Assembly: GCA_007375675.1 (NCBI GenBank)
Contig: VMEU01000006.1
Coordinates: forward strand, 1 to 62,220
Length of the DNA stretch: 62,220 nt
Direction of reading: 5' to 3'
Source: Parcubacteria group bacterium Greene0416_39
Lineage (GTDB): Bacteria; Patescibacteriota; Minisyncoccia; Minisyncoccales; UBA10102
Of the stretch, positions 39,897-49,044 are shown piece by piece. A program made the position numbers and the translations under genes. Position 1 is the stretch's first letter; every line of letters begins with the position of its first letter. The notes under the pieces were generated by a model. That model did no database searches and was not told the DNA's origin. It was given only the letters and a program-made list of their open reading frames with translations.

Positions 39897-41708
39897 CTAG
39901 GAGCGGAACAAGTTCAAAAAAACTCTGGCTGGAATAATAACCTTGCCTTTTGCTTTCAGCTCTTTTTTGCCTTTCTTTTGAATCTCCAGCAATTTCTTTT
40001 TTCTCGTTACGTCTCCTCCATACAAAGGAGCTGTCACGTCTTTTCTTTGCGCGTGGATCGTTTCTCTCGCAATGATTCTTCCTTCTGCCAAGGCCTGAAG
40101 CGCAACGTCAAAAAGCTGGGGAGGCAAACTTTCTTTGAGCTTCTCCACCATTGTTTTCCCAATAGAATATGCTCTATCTTTTGGCACAATGGTTGCCAAC
40201 GCCTCTTCCCTTGCCCCTGCAACCAGAAACTCAAGCTTCACCAAATCCCCCTTTCTCTCCCCTATCAACTCATAGTCCATAGAAGCCATGCCAGACGTTG
40301 CGCTCTTCAACCTGTCGTAAAAGCCCCCTATAACCTCCCGCAAAGGAGTTTCTTTTGTGAACACCGCTTTGTTGTCTGCAATATTCTGCACCTCAAACTG
40401 GGTGCCTGAAACGAGCTGCAAAAGATGAGAAACTTCTTGAAAGAAATGTAAGGGAGTTAAAACTTCAAGTTTTGCCCAGGGCTCATAGGTTTCTTTAATT
40501 TCAGAATCTTGAGGCCAGTCAACAGCGCTGCGCAAGCGCGCTTTTCTTCCTTTATTGTCCACTAGGGTAATTTCCACCACAGGCTGAGAAATGACAAGCT
40601 CAATGTGGAATTCTCGCTGAAGCCGTTCTGCAATGATTTCAGAATGCAGCACTCCAAGAAACCCGCAACGGAATCCTCGCCCGAGCGCCTCTTTCACCTC
40701 CACTTCAAAAGAAAAGGAAGGGTCGTTCAAGCGAAGTTTTGAAAGAGCATCCTTGAGAAGATCAAACTCATTTGGATTTGCAGGATAAAAACTCACAAAC
40801 ACCACCGGCTTTGGAATGGTAAACCCCGGCAAGGCAAGATTTGCCCAGTCATCCGACTGGGCACCCCGTCGGATGACGGGGTGGATTTTTACTACAGTAT
40901 CTCCAATGCGAACCGATTCTGGCTCTTTGACTCCTGTTGCAATATACCCTATCTCCCCTGCGCCCAATACCTGACAAGGAGTCTCTTGAGGAAAAAACAC
41001 TCCCACCTCTTTGGCTGTACATGAAATCCCGGTTCCAAGCAAAGAAATAAGGTCGTCTTTTTTTACGCTCCCTTCCACGACTCTGACAAACGCAACAACA
41101 CCCTTGAACGTATCGAATCTTGAATCGAAGATGAGCGCGCGAAATGGCTTTCCATCTTCGTCTTTGGGAGCTGGGATCTTTTCAACCACTCCTTTGAGCA
41201 AATCAGGAATATTTGTGCCTTCTTTTGCAGAAATACGCCACACGTCTTTCTCGGAAACTGAAAGAAGTAAAGCTACTTCTTTGACCACTTCGTCGGTTCT
41301 TGCCTGTGGCAGGTCAATTTTGTTCACCGCAGGAAGAATCACAAGATTCTGCTTTTTTGCAAGGTTTACATGGGCAAATGTCTGCGCCTGAATCCCTTTT
41401 GTGGCGTCAACCAAGAGAATGACGCCTTCCACTGCAGCCAAAGATCTTGAAACTTCATACGAAAAATCCGCATGGCCCGGAGTATCAATAAGATTTAAGA
41501 TATAGTCCTTGTAATACATGCGCACAGGCTGTAGCTTAATAGTAATTCCACGCTCACGCTCAAGCTCCATCTGGTCTAAAAACTGTTCTCGCATTTTACG
41601 CTTTTCAACAGAGCCGGTGAGATCCAAAAAACGGTCAGCCAAGGTAGACTTCCCGTGGTCAACATGAGCAATGATGGAAAAATTACGTATGTTGCTAACG
41701 GGGCTCAT
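39897..41708 (-). CDS. lepA: Elongation factor 4 (back-translocating GTPase)
   Basis: The 603-aa protein has the GTPase motifs AHVDHGKSTL, RGITIK, DTPGHADF and NKIDLP, then EF-G-like domains and the unique C-terminal domain ending VIIPARVFLNLFRS. The family length is about 600. In-frame palindromic sequence (40842-40884) adds HPVIRRGAQSDDWAN in domain II, where E. coli LepA has a short loop. EF4 rescues stalled or mistranslocated ribosomes. It overlaps murJ by 14 bases. Confidence 0.95.
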   Translation of the reverse strand: MSPVSNIRNFSIIAHVDHGKSTLADRFLDLTGSVEKRKMREQFLDQMELERERGITIKLQPVRMYYKDYILNLIDTPGHADFSYEVSRSLAAVEGVILLVDATKGIQAQTFAHVNLAKKQNLVILPAVNKIDLPQARTDEVVKEVALLLSVSEKDVWRISAKEGTNIPDLLKGVVEKIPAPKDEDGKPFRALIFDSRFDTFKGVVAFVRVVEGSVKKDDLISLLGTGISCTAKEVGVFFPQETPCQVLGAGEIGYIATGVKEPESVRIGDTVVKIHPVIRRGAQSDDWANLALPGFTIPKPVVFVSFYPANPNEFDLLKDALSKLRLNDPSFSFEVEVKEALGRGFRCGFLGVLHSEIIAERLQREFHIELVISQPVVEITLVDNKGRKARLRSAVDWPQDSEIKETYEPWAKLEVLTPLHFFQEVSHLLQLVSGTQFEVQNIADNKAVFTKETPLREVIGGFYDRLKSATSGMASMDYELIGERKGDLVKLEFLVAGAREEALATIVPKDRAYSIGKTMVEKLKESLPPQLFDVALQALAEGRIIARETIHAQRKDVTAPLYGGDVTRKKKLLEIQKKGKKELKAKGKVIIPARVFLNLFRS

Positions 41709-43260
41709 CGTGGGAAAACTGAGTTTTAAAGGAAGAAAAAAATTCTTTCAGCTCTTGTGATTTCAACAGGAAGGAAGACACAACAAACACTCCTGCAGCG
41801 CCAAGTCCAGCAAAAACGAGCTGGAACAATGCCCCTTGTTTTTGGAATATGGAAAGAAGCAACACGCAGGCAATACTAAAGAGAACCGAGGAAAGAATTG
41901 GTTTCTTTAATCCTTGCAATAATTCCATCCAAGAAAAAACAGAGCGTCTCTGCAAAAACAAAAGTAAACCGAGGCACTGCCCAATGCTTGAGAGCGCGTA
42001 CGCTAAAGGCAAACTTTGAATACCAAGATTCGTTCCTTTGATCAATAAAACTGCCGAAGCAATATTAACCGCAACTCCTCCAAGACTTACAAGCGTGGGA
42101 ATCTTGGTGTTCTGCAAAGAAAAGAACGTTCTCACAAGTAAGGGGATTAAGACCTGGAAGGGAATGCTCAGCGCGAACGTAGCTAGAAGCAAAGACGTAA
42201 GGTCCGCGTTCTCTTGAGTGAACTTTCCTGTGCGAAAGAGAACCTGGATAATGGGTGAGCTGGAGAAGAACAAGAACAGGGCTATAGGAAGCGCAAAAAA
42301 TACTATCTGGCGGAATATTGAAGAGAATGTTTTCTGAAACTCTTTTGTGTTGTTTTCAGAAAATGCGCGAGTCAAACTCGGAAACACGGCGAGAGCAAAT
42401 GAAATCCCGATAAGGCCCACAGGAAACATCTGCGCTCTGTTTGCAAAGTTAAGAACAGCAAGGCTCCCTACAAACAACGTGGAGGATAACGCGTTCATCA
42501 CAATAGGATTGAAAAAGACTCCGGCTGCTCCTATGATTCGGGGCAAGGCAAGCTTGAATACTTCTTGCAGCCCGGGGTGTGAAAACTCGAGAATTGGCTT
42601 CCAGCGAAATCCCGTGGCAAGCACTGCAGACAACTGCACTAAGGCGTGAAGCAAAGCTCCCAACACCACGCCCATAACAATACCCCATATGCCAAACACA
42701 GGGCTTAAAAACAAAATGCCCAAAATAATTCCTATGTTGTATGCCAAAGGAGCAAGAGCGTATGCTAAAAATCTGTTAAAATAATGCAGCACAGAAGAAA
42801 ACACCGAAGAAAGCGCAAAGAACAAAGGACTCAAAAACATAATTCTCATTAAGCCCGTTGTGAGGTCAAGTTTTTCTTGAGGAAACCCAGGAGCAATGGC
42901 ATGCACCAAAACAGGGGCAAGAAAAAATAGGACGAGAGAAAAAACGCCCAGGGCCAGAAGCGCTGCGTTGAGAAGGTTGTTCGCAAAGCGCCAAGCTTCT
43001 TCTTTGCTCTTGTGCACATACTCAGAAAACACAGGCAAAAAGGAAGCTGCAAGCCCTCCCATAACAAGAATGCCATAGAGAAAATCAGGAATGCCAAACG
43101 CGGCAAGGTAGGCGTCGAGTTCGTCTCCTGCTCCAAAACGCGAGGCCAGCAGACGCTCTCTCACAAACGCAAGCAAGCTGCTCAACAAGGCGGAACCAGC
43201 GAGAATGACGGCCGCGAACGTAACCGTCTTGCTCTGAGAATGAAGAATTCCTGAGATCAT
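41695..43260 (-). CDS. murJ: Lipid II flippase MurJ
   Basis: The 521-aa protein has 14 predicted helices and the MVF signatures RERLLASRFGAGDELDAYLAAF near residue 36 and PRIIGAAGVFFNPIVMN near residue 237. It flips lipid II across the membrane for peptidoglycan synthesis, which agrees with murB and the transglycosylase in the window. GGGAGG precedes the ATG closely. The first gene of a murJ-lepA pair. Confidence 0.93.
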   Translation of the reverse strand: MISGILHSQSKTVTFAAVILAGSALLSSLLAFVRERLLASRFGAGDELDAYLAAFGIPDFLYGILVMGGLAASFLPVFSEYVHKSKEEAWRFANNLLNAALLALGVFSLVLFFLAPVLVHAIAPGFPQEKLDLTTGLMRIMFLSPLFFALSSVFSSVLHYFNRFLAYALAPLAYNIGIILGILFLSPVFGIWGIVMGVVLGALLHALVQLSAVLATGFRWKPILEFSHPGLQEVFKLALPRIIGAAGVFFNPIVMNALSSTLFVGSLAVLNFANRAQMFPVGLIGISFALAVFPSLTRAFSENNTKEFQKTFSSIFRQIVFFALPIALFLFFSSSPIIQVLFRTGKFTQENADLTSLLLATFALSIPFQVLIPLLVRTFFSLQNTKIPTLVSLGGVAVNIASAVLLIKGTNLGIQSLPLAYALSSIGQCLGLLLFLQRRSVFSWMELLQGLKKPILSSVLFSIACVLLLSIFQKQGALFQLVFAGLGAAGVFVVSSFLLKSQELKEFFSSFKTQFSHDEPR

Positions 43261-43292
43261 TACCTCCCTATTCTATCATAAAACAAACCCCC

Positions 43293-43320
43293 CACCACTT
43301 TTGAAAAAGTGGTGGGGGGA
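43293..43320. terminator. Hairpin between murJ and RNase P RNA
   Basis: CCCCCCACCACTTTT-GAAA-AAGTGGTGGGGGG is an almost perfect hairpin with family C-type arms. For the RNase P RNA (minus strand) it is followed by TTTGTTTTATG, a usable terminator. Confidence 0.75.
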
Positions 43321-43321
43321 A

Positions 43322-43645
43322 AAGCAGGCAATAAGCCGAATTCTGTCGAGGGCAATCATCTATCTGTTCTCGATGTTACCATCGGAATCAAGCGAGTTAC
43401 TTTGCCAAGAGCTCCACATGAAAAGCGAACCTCCTGGTTTACTCTTGCGCCCTACAGGGATTTAGCCGTTTCACTTCCACGATCTTGCGATCGGGACATC
43501 GTCACTGTTCGCACCCCTCGCCTCACGGCGGCCGGGCATTACCCGGAGTAGTTGACCCTGCACCCTACGTGGTACAGGGGAGTGTTCGGACTTTCCTCCC
43601 CCACTACTCATAGATGAGCGTGAGAGCGACTGCCTTGCCTGCTTG
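43322..43645 (-). ncRNA. rnpB: RNase P RNA
   Basis: The P4 halves are present: GAGGAAAGTCCGAACAC near the 5' end and ACAGAATTCGGCTTA near the 3' end. P1 forms between AAGCAGGCAA and TTGCCTGCTT. The length is about 324 nt, and the internal TAAACGGC/GCGCAAGAGTAAACC and GGTGCGAACAGTGA segments fit the bacterial A-type fold. It processes tRNA 5' ends. The G·G change CAGAATTCGG for CAGAACCCGG is mild. Confidence 0.94.
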
Positions 43646-43652
43646 TATAATT

Positions 43653-43681
43653 AATGTATCAATACCCTGCGGTTTTGTCAA
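43653..43681 (-). promoter_or_regulatory. Promoter of rnpB
   Basis: TTGACA (43681-43676), 17 bases, TACATT (43658-43653); initiation would fall at the expected 5' end. The -35 box lies inside the last codons of the dehydrogenase gene. Confidence 0.78.
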
Positions 43682-44630
43682 TAAGATTTGGCAGGCGCTC
43701 CCCTTTCAAGTATGCCTGAAGATTCAGGCAAAACAGATCAACCGCCCTATCCATGTACTTTTCTGAAATGCCAGAATGATGAGGGGTAATGACAACATTG
43801 TCCATATCCCACAAAGGGCTGTCTTTTGGCAAAGGTTCTTGTTCTGTTACATCCAGGGCTGCCCCGCCAATCTTCTTCTCTTTGAGCGCCTTTATCAAAG
43901 CCTGCTCATCCACCACCCCTCCCCTTCCAATGTTCAAAAGCACTGCATGAGGCTGCATTGCGCTCAATCTATTTTGATTTATAAAATGATGGGTGTCTTT
44001 GGTATAAGGCAGGCAAAGTACCACAAAGTCTGCCTTGCCAAGAAACTCGGGGAGCGCTTCTATTGTTCCCAACTCTTGCACAAACTCTGGTTTTTCTACC
44101 CCTGGAGTGTCTACTGCAACAACCCGCGCCCCAAAAGAGGCGGCAAGGCGGGCAGCCTCCCTGCCAATGTGCCCCAAGCCAACTATCAGTATGATTTTGT
44201 CTCGGAGTTCTGTTAGGGTATCTATCCTCTGCCATTTCTTTTGCTGCTGCTGTTCAAAGCTTTCTTTGAGCTTTCTGGTAAACGTCAAAAGAAAAGCAAT
44301 AATGTGCTCTGCAATGGGGGTTGCGTGAATGCCAGCAGAATTGCTGGCAAGAACCAAAGAGTTTACCAATTCTGGAGTAAGCACCCTATCCATGCCAGCT
44401 GAAAAAGAATGCACCCATTTCAAGTTCTTTGCCTGAGACAGATCCGGTATGGACTTTGGAATCCCAACCATAACTTCAGCATCTGCAACATGCCTTTCTA
44501 TCTCCGAGATATTAGAAGCAGCAACAACCCGAAGGTCAATGTCGGAGCTGACAGAACGGATCTTTGCCAGATGCTCTTTGGTTACGTTGCACAAAGGCCT
44601 TTCTTCTGGCGTTATAAAAAGTATTTTCAT
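43659..44630 (-). CDS. D-isomer-specific 2-hydroxyacid dehydrogenase
   Basis: The 323-aa protein has the family's NAD motif VGLGHIGREAARLAASFGARVVAVD near residue 150, LCLPYTKDTHHFINQ, the catalytic Arg in NIGRGGVVDE, Glu in VTEQEPLP and His in ITPHHSG. It should reduce a 2-keto acid or oxidise a D-2-hydroxyacid; the substrate (glycerate, phosphoglycerate, lactate) cannot be told. The ATG is preceded by CTAACGGG, as in secF. Confidence 0.9.
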   Translation of the reverse strand: MKILFITPEERPLCNVTKEHLAKIRSVSSDIDLRVVAASNISEIERHVADAEVMVGIPKSIPDLSQAKNLKWVHSFSAGMDRVLTPELVNSLVLASNSAGIHATPIAEHIIAFLLTFTRKLKESFEQQQQKKWQRIDTLTELRDKIILIVGLGHIGREAARLAASFGARVVAVDTPGVEKPEFVQELGTIEALPEFLGKADFVVLCLPYTKDTHHFINQNRLSAMQPHAVLLNIGRGGVVDEQALIKALKEKKIGGAALDVTEQEPLPKDSPLWDMDNVVITPHHSGISEKYMDRAVDLFCLNLQAYLKGERLPNLIDKTAGY

Positions 44631-44645
44631 CCCGTTAGAGATACT

Positions 44646-44936
44646 TCATTGAGAAAATGTAAAGAAATATTGTTTCCCAACCTTTCCATTTTTCACATCG
44701 ATTCCGTCTTTCTTGAGCAATTTCTCTTTTGTCGCAAGCCCTCCTTTCCCGCTGTATCCGCACAATCTTCCATCAAAGCCAACCACCTTATAGCAAGGAT
44801 AATGCACAGGATCGGGATTACTTGCCATAATCCTTCCAATAGCCCTTGGAGAAGTGCGGCACACCCTGGCAAGTTCCTTATAGGTTGCAACCTTACCTTT
44901 TGGAATCTTTTTGAGCAATAAGATTGCTTTGTGCAT
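44646..44936 (-). CDS. Alkyltransferase-like protein (MGMT DNA-binding domain)
   Basis: The 96-aa protein starts MHKAILLLKKIPKGKVATYKEL, matching the MGMT C-terminal domain, with SPRAIGRIMASNPDPVHYPCY and GRLCGYSGKGG. The active-site Cys of PCHR is kept but the motif is PCYK. The N-terminal MGMT domain is absent. It may repair O6-alkylguanine or only sense it, as ATL proteins do. Confidence 0.83.
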   Translation of the reverse strand: MHKAILLLKKIPKGKVATYKELARVCRTSPRAIGRIMASNPDPVHYPCYKVVGFDGRLCGYSGKGGLATKEKLLKKDGIDVKNGKVGKQYFFTFSQ

Positions 44937-45033
44937 AAAAATCTTCAGGATAACAGCCCTCTTGACGGGCACCGATCCCTCATATAGAATAGAAATACCA
45001 AACGTGGGGCGGATATTTCGTATGTCCGTCCCT

Positions 45034-45681
45034 TTACTTTTCCTCAAACTTAATTTCATTCTCCAAGCGGACAAAATCCCGAAAGTTGCTGCCAGCAAAC
45101 TGCCGCAATTCCTTTGCCGTCCTCGGCCCCCTAGCCAAAATAAGCACATCTTTCCCAGTTTCTTTCAGGTACTTGAGCACGGGCAGAAAGTCGCCATCCC
45201 CAGAAAGGATTATCGCCCTATCAAAATTATCCTTTTCTTTCATAAGATGAAAAGCCATATCCACGTCGCAATTCGCTTTCCTTTTTGTGCTTCCATCATC
45301 TTGATCGTATAACTTTACCGGCTTGAGGAATAGTTTGTATCCAAACTCCTGCAGCCGTAAGTAGAATCGAACTCGCCGTAGGTGACGATCCAGCAATAAA
45401 AGCTTTGCTTCGGTAAACGCGCTTCCTTTTCGAGCAATTAAACCTTGGAGATAACCAGCCAGTTCCCCTACTGGAACGGAGTTGTTTTGAAGGTAATTAT
45501 AGGGAAAGTCATAAATTTCCACTCCGCCAAAATAAAATGCTTCAGAAGTATCATACTTCTTCCGTAGGTAATGCAAAAGCTTTTCATAATCAATACTCCA
45601 CCCCAAACTCTTCACGCCTCCGTAAAACAGGTTCGAGGCGTCTATAAACGCGTATGTTCGTTTTGGGTTTTTAGAATTCAT
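45034..45681 (-). CDS. NYN-domain protein, second paralogue
   Basis: The 215-aa protein begins TYAFIDASNLFYGGVKSLGW and has CDVDMAFHLM and LSGDGDFLPVLKYL, the acidic PIN-like residues. It shares the pattern of the 175-aa NYN protein (30273) with an extra middle segment of about 35 residues. It overlaps the dikinase gene upstream by 4 bases, so it is co-transcribed with the two-gene rifampicin-phosphotransferase-like unit. Confidence 0.87.
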   Translation of the reverse strand: MNSKNPKRTYAFIDASNLFYGGVKSLGWSIDYEKLLHYLRKKYDTSEAFYFGGVEIYDFPYNYLQNNSVPVGELAGYLQGLIARKGSAFTEAKLLLLDRHLRRVRFYLRLQEFGYKLFLKPVKLYDQDDGSTKRKANCDVDMAFHLMKEKDNFDRAIILSGDGDFLPVLKYLKETGKDVLILARGPRTAKELRQFAGSNFRDFVRLENEIKFEEK

Positions 45682-46634
45682 AGAGTAGTAATTGGCCTCG
45701 CCTGAAGAATATAGAACTGACTGTTTTCAAAGCCCCATTCAATATCTTGAGGATACTTACAGTGATTTTCTATTTTCATACAGATATCTGCAAGAGCAAG
45801 GACTTGTTTATCAGTTAATTTCTGTTTTCCTTGTTTTGCTTTTGGAACCGGTACTTCTTTGGTGCCCTTCGTATTCCTAATAATCATAGTTTCTTGGCGC
45901 GAGATATTCTTGTCAAGAATAGTAGTAGGCTTCCCTTGGGTGTACTTGTGAATGATGTAGGTATCAGGAGTAATTTTGCCTCCCACAATTGCCTCGCCCA
46001 AACCATACCCTGCCTCAATAACCATTTGGCCCTTATCTTTGGTAACTGGATGCACGGTAAAACAAATCCCTGAAACCTCTGACTGAATCATTTTTTGCAC
46101 CACCACAGCCACAGACACTGGTTTTTTGTGGAGGCTTTTCTCAAATCTATAAAAAATAGCTCGCGGAGTAAAAAGCGAGGACCAGCATTTCTTTACTGAC
46201 TCTAACAGATTTTCTTTTGTTACATTGAGGTAGCTTTCGAGTTCGCCGGCCCAGGAAGCGACAGAAGAATCTTCTGCTGTTGCAGAGGAACGTACCGCAA
46301 CATACTTTGCCCCCAGTTTTGAATACTCTTTGAGAATCTTTTCTCCCAAGTCCCGGGGGAATTCTGCATCAGAAATGAGCTCTCGTATTTCGTTGGAAGC
46401 TCTATCTACCGAGTTTATATCTTTGTAATTTACCTCGTGCATTTTTGCCTCTATTTCTGGGTCTAAATCAGTATCGGCAAGAAACTTGTCAAAGACAGAC
46501 GCAAGAACCACAAAACCAGGGGGCACTGGAAACCCTGCCCTTGTCATTTCTCCAAGCGACGCACCCTTGCCCCCTGCAATAAATATATCTTTTGCGCTGA
46601 TTTTCTCAAAGCGAAGAATAACTTCTCTGTTCAT
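45678..46634 (-). CDS. ATP-binding subunit of a PEP-synthase/rifampicin-phosphotransferase-like dikinase
   Basis: The 318-aa protein is one ATP-grasp PPDK N-terminal domain: GGKGASLGEMTRAGFPVPPGF, AVRSSATAEDSSVASWAGELE, and DIEWGFENSQFYILQARPIT. It ends exactly where PEP synthase would continue into its phosphohistidine domain. The expected reaction is transfer of the beta-phosphate of ATP to a His carried here by the gene upstream (46642). It is one domain in a split enzyme. Confidence 0.85.
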   Translation of the reverse strand: MNREVILRFEKISAKDIFIAGGKGASLGEMTRAGFPVPPGFVVLASVFDKFLADTDLDPEIEAKMHEVNYKDINSVDRASNEIRELISDAEFPRDLGEKILKEYSKLGAKYVAVRSSATAEDSSVASWAGELESYLNVTKENLLESVKKCWSSLFTPRAIFYRFEKSLHKKPVSVAVVVQKMIQSEVSGICFTVHPVTKDKGQMVIEAGYGLGEAIVGGKITPDTYIIHKYTQGKPTTILDKNISRQETMIIRNTKGTKEVPVPKAKQGKQKLTDKQVLALADICMKIENHCKYPQDIEWGFENSQFYILQARPITTL

Positions 46635-46641
46635 TTAGCGT

Positions 46642-48048
46642 TTAGAGTATCGTTACTATTCCTTTATTTGCATTTACTTCAACCATATCTCCGTCTTTTA
46701 GTACTTGAGTGGCTATTTTTGTATTCACAACACAAGGAATTTTTAGCTCACGAGAAATTATAGCAGCGTGCGATGTGATCCCGCCAGAATCTGTGACTAT
46801 AGCTTTGCATCGGCGAATTGCCAACATCAAATCAGGATGTGTAGTTGGCGCAACCAAAATGTCCCCAAAATTAACTTTCCCTATGTCTTTTCTTCCCTTA
46901 ACAATTTTTGCTAATCCTTTTACAATGCCTAAAGATGCAACAATACCAGAAATTGTACTTACTTTTCCTAATGTAGTATTCTTATCAACAATTATTTTAA
47001 TTTTTTGAAAAATTTTCTTTCCATAAAAGAACGCAACCTTCCCACCAATCTGCGCCATCACTCGATACTTTTTCCTCACTTCTAAAGCATCCTTCGTAAG
47101 CTTTATGCTTTTTACCACTAAATTCTCCAATTCTTCAAATGAATAATATGAAAGATCGGAAAAGCTAATATTAAAACGTTCTGATAAGTCTTCACTCATT
47201 AAATAGTCTAACTTTGCAGAAAGATCAGCGGCATAGTTGTCAAGAAAGATATGCCTATGAACTAGTTTGAAAAAATAGATATCCTCTTTACTTAATAGTT
47301 TTTTTGTTGTTTGTGGTAATTTGCTTACTTTATTTGGAGCTTTAATTGGTATGCTATAGAGCCTATCGAAAAAGTCTCTAATAGTGTAAGGCTGCGTATC
47401 GAGATCCAATGCTGTTAAATATTGATAGTGCTTACAATGGGCACTGAATAATTTCTTAATATCATTCGTAACATCCTCAAAGTTAATTTTTTTACCATTA
47501 TACTTTTTGTAAATTAGCAAACAGATTTTTCGAAGCTCGTCTTCTTCCTTTTGGTATCCAAGTGGGTGTTTAAAGTTAAAGCAATAATCCATTACCTTCT
47601 CTATTTGTTTTTTGCTTAACCCTCGCTTGACTAATCTTTCTTGTACATTTTCGGACAAATGCTCTCCCAAATCAGAATGGAAAATATTCCATAAAATTAG
47701 CTTTCCATGCTTAACTTCTCCTAAAATATATTTATCCACCCTCTTCAGATTTTCTACATTTTTAATTATCTCTTTAACCTGATCTATAGATTTTTCCGTT
47801 TCAAAAATAAGTGTTTTAAGAAATTTAGAACCTTCTTTTACAGCATTTTTTATATCCTCTCCCCATATATCACTCTGTCTGTAAAAATATCGGGTATTTA
47901 GCGCTATTGCATTAAGTCTATGTTTTGAGAGAACCAAGGGAATAGCGCCTTTACTAAAAACTATAAATATCAACTCAGTGTTATACCACTTGTCAAACCA
48001 CTCCTCCCCTCTTTCCCATTGAATTTTACCGATATCTTCTATTCTCAT
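46642..48048 (-). CDS. Phosphohistidine subunit with unknown middle domain
   Basis: The protein is 468 aa from ATG 48048 (MRIEDIGKIQW); a TTG 39 bases upstream is possible. The C-terminal 90 residues are a PEP-utilising mobile domain: TDSGGITSHAAIISRELKIPC, with the phosphorylated His in GGITSHA. The N-terminal 370 residues are helical and unlike the TIM barrel of PEP synthase. This order, unknown domain then His domain, is that of rifampicin phosphotransferase minus its ATP domain, which is the next gene. It is notably AT-rich and may be acquired. Confidence 0.7.
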   Translation of the reverse strand: MRIEDIGKIQWERGEEWFDKWYNTELIFIVFSKGAIPLVLSKHRLNAIALNTRYFYRQSDIWGEDIKNAVKEGSKFLKTLIFETEKSIDQVKEIIKNVENLKRVDKYILGEVKHGKLILWNIFHSDLGEHLSENVQERLVKRGLSKKQIEKVMDYCFNFKHPLGYQKEEDELRKICLLIYKKYNGKKINFEDVTNDIKKLFSAHCKHYQYLTALDLDTQPYTIRDFFDRLYSIPIKAPNKVSKLPQTTKKLLSKEDIYFFKLVHRHIFLDNYAADLSAKLDYLMSEDLSERFNISFSDLSYYSFEELENLVVKSIKLTKDALEVRKKYRVMAQIGGKVAFFYGKKIFQKIKIIVDKNTTLGKVSTISGIVASLGIVKGLAKIVKGRKDIGKVNFGDILVAPTTHPDLMLAIRRCKAIVTDSGGITSHAAIISRELKIPCVVNTKIATQVLKDGDMVEVNANKGIVTIL

Positions 48049-48083
48049 GATTCTTACATTTGGTATGTTTTGAACGGCCGGTA

Positions 48084-48341
48084 TCAACGATAAATATCTT
48101 TCCGGTGATCAACATCGAAAAACACCGCGGTTTCTGCATCTTTGAAATAGAAAAATACCCGATAGCGACGGGTAATACGAAAGGAAAGTGCGTAGGGAAG
48201 CGTTTTTACCTTCTTGATGTGAAGACGCGGATCTCGCCAATTGCTCAGGAAACGGTCCTTTTGAACAGCATAGAGACGTTGAATCTCGCTAGGGAGTTTC
48301 CGAAACGATTGTTCGAAATCTTCCGTGCGGATTATTTCCAT
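48084..48341 (-). CDS. RelE/ParE-type toxin
   Basis: The 85-aa protein has FEQSFRKLPSEIQRLYAVQK and LSFRITRRYRVFFYFKDAET followed by DVDHRKDIY, the RelE-fold pattern with a basic groove (Arg and His near the end). Probably an mRNA endonuclease at the ribosome. It overlaps the antitoxin gene by 10 bases. Confidence 0.85.
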   Translation of the reverse strand: MEIIRTEDFEQSFRKLPSEIQRLYAVQKDRFLSNWRDPRLHIKKVKTLPYALSFRITRRYRVFFYFKDAETAVFFDVDHRKDIYR

Positions 48342-48547
48342 GCAAGAGAAACAGGAGGATGCTGTTTTATCGCCTTCTCATAGAAGCGTTTAACACGGGC
48401 TGGGTGAGCATACTCCTCTAAGTTTTCTTGAGGGAAAAGAAACAGAACCTCGTTTCTGAGAAGACGTATTTCTTTTAAAATAGCCTTGAGTATTATAGAT
48501 GATCCTAAATCGGGTTTATTTTGTTTGTAGGTTTTTACTTGGTTCAT
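48332..48547 (-). CDS. Putative antitoxin of the RelE-type pair
   Basis: The 71-aa protein from MNQVKTYKQNKPD has a short helix pair (IILKAILKEIRLLRNEVLFLF) and a charged tail. It precedes the toxin with a 10-base overlap. No standard antitoxin DNA-binding domain can be named. Confidence 0.65.
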   Translation of the reverse strand: MNQVKTYKQNKPDLGSSIILKAILKEIRLLRNEVLFLFPQENLEEYAHPARVKRFYEKAIKQHPPVSLAWK

Positions 48548-48584
48548 ACTACTAGCGTAGCATACCGACATCTAACATACAAGC

Positions 48585-49025
48585 TCAAAAGAGACGTTTT
48601 GCCTTTCCCTGCGCGTCTAGGGCTTCGTTCACAAGACGATCTGCCTCTTTGTTTTTTTCTCGGGGGATTGCGGTAAAACTCACTTTTTTAAAATCTATTT
48701 TAAGATTCCATAGCTCTAAGAACAATGATTGAATGTTAGAATGTTCGATCTTGTATTCTCCGTTCATCTGCTTCACGAGCAATTCAGAATCCGCAAAAAC
48801 CTGCACCTCTGATTTTTTTGCAGTATCTTTTCCCCAGAGCGATTTAATCTTTTTTAAGGCAAAAATCGGGGCTTGATATTCTGCCGTATTGTTTGTTGTT
48901 TCCCCAATATACTCCCCGTATTTTTTCAGCGCCTCCCCTTTTTCATTCGCTATAACAACCCCAAGAGCCGCAGGCCCTGGATTGCCTCTGGCGCCCCCAT
49001 CAGTATGAACAATAAACTTTTGCAT
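48585..49025 (-). CDS. RNase HI-like protein
   Basis: The 146-aa protein starts MQKFIVHTDGGARGNPGPA. The catalytic acidic residues are in HTDGGARGN, NNTAEYQA and VFADSELLVKQM; the fourth is in EADRLVNEA. It should cleave RNA in RNA-DNA hybrids. Of three in-frame ATGs the one before QKFIVHTDGG fits the family. It follows the DHH gene closely. Confidence 0.9.
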   Translation of the reverse strand: MQKFIVHTDGGARGNPGPAALGVVIANEKGEALKKYGEYIGETTNNTAEYQAPIFALKKIKSLWGKDTAKKSEVQVFADSELLVKQMNGEYKIEHSNIQSLFLELWNLKIDFKKVSFTAIPREKNKEADRLVNEALDAQGKAKRLF

Positions 49026-49044
49026 TATTTGCGGCATTCGCATA

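Noticed and set aside
44936-45149. Longer N-terminus of the MGMT-like protein up to 45149
   Set aside because: The extension overlaps the NYN gene in antisense-free but non-family sequence and lacks the MGMT N-domain pattern; the start MHKAILLLKKIP fits the family.
45678-48048. Ordinary PEP synthase broken into two genes by frameshift
   Set aside because: The gene order is reversed relative to the domain order, and the TIM barrel is absent, so it is not a simple break.
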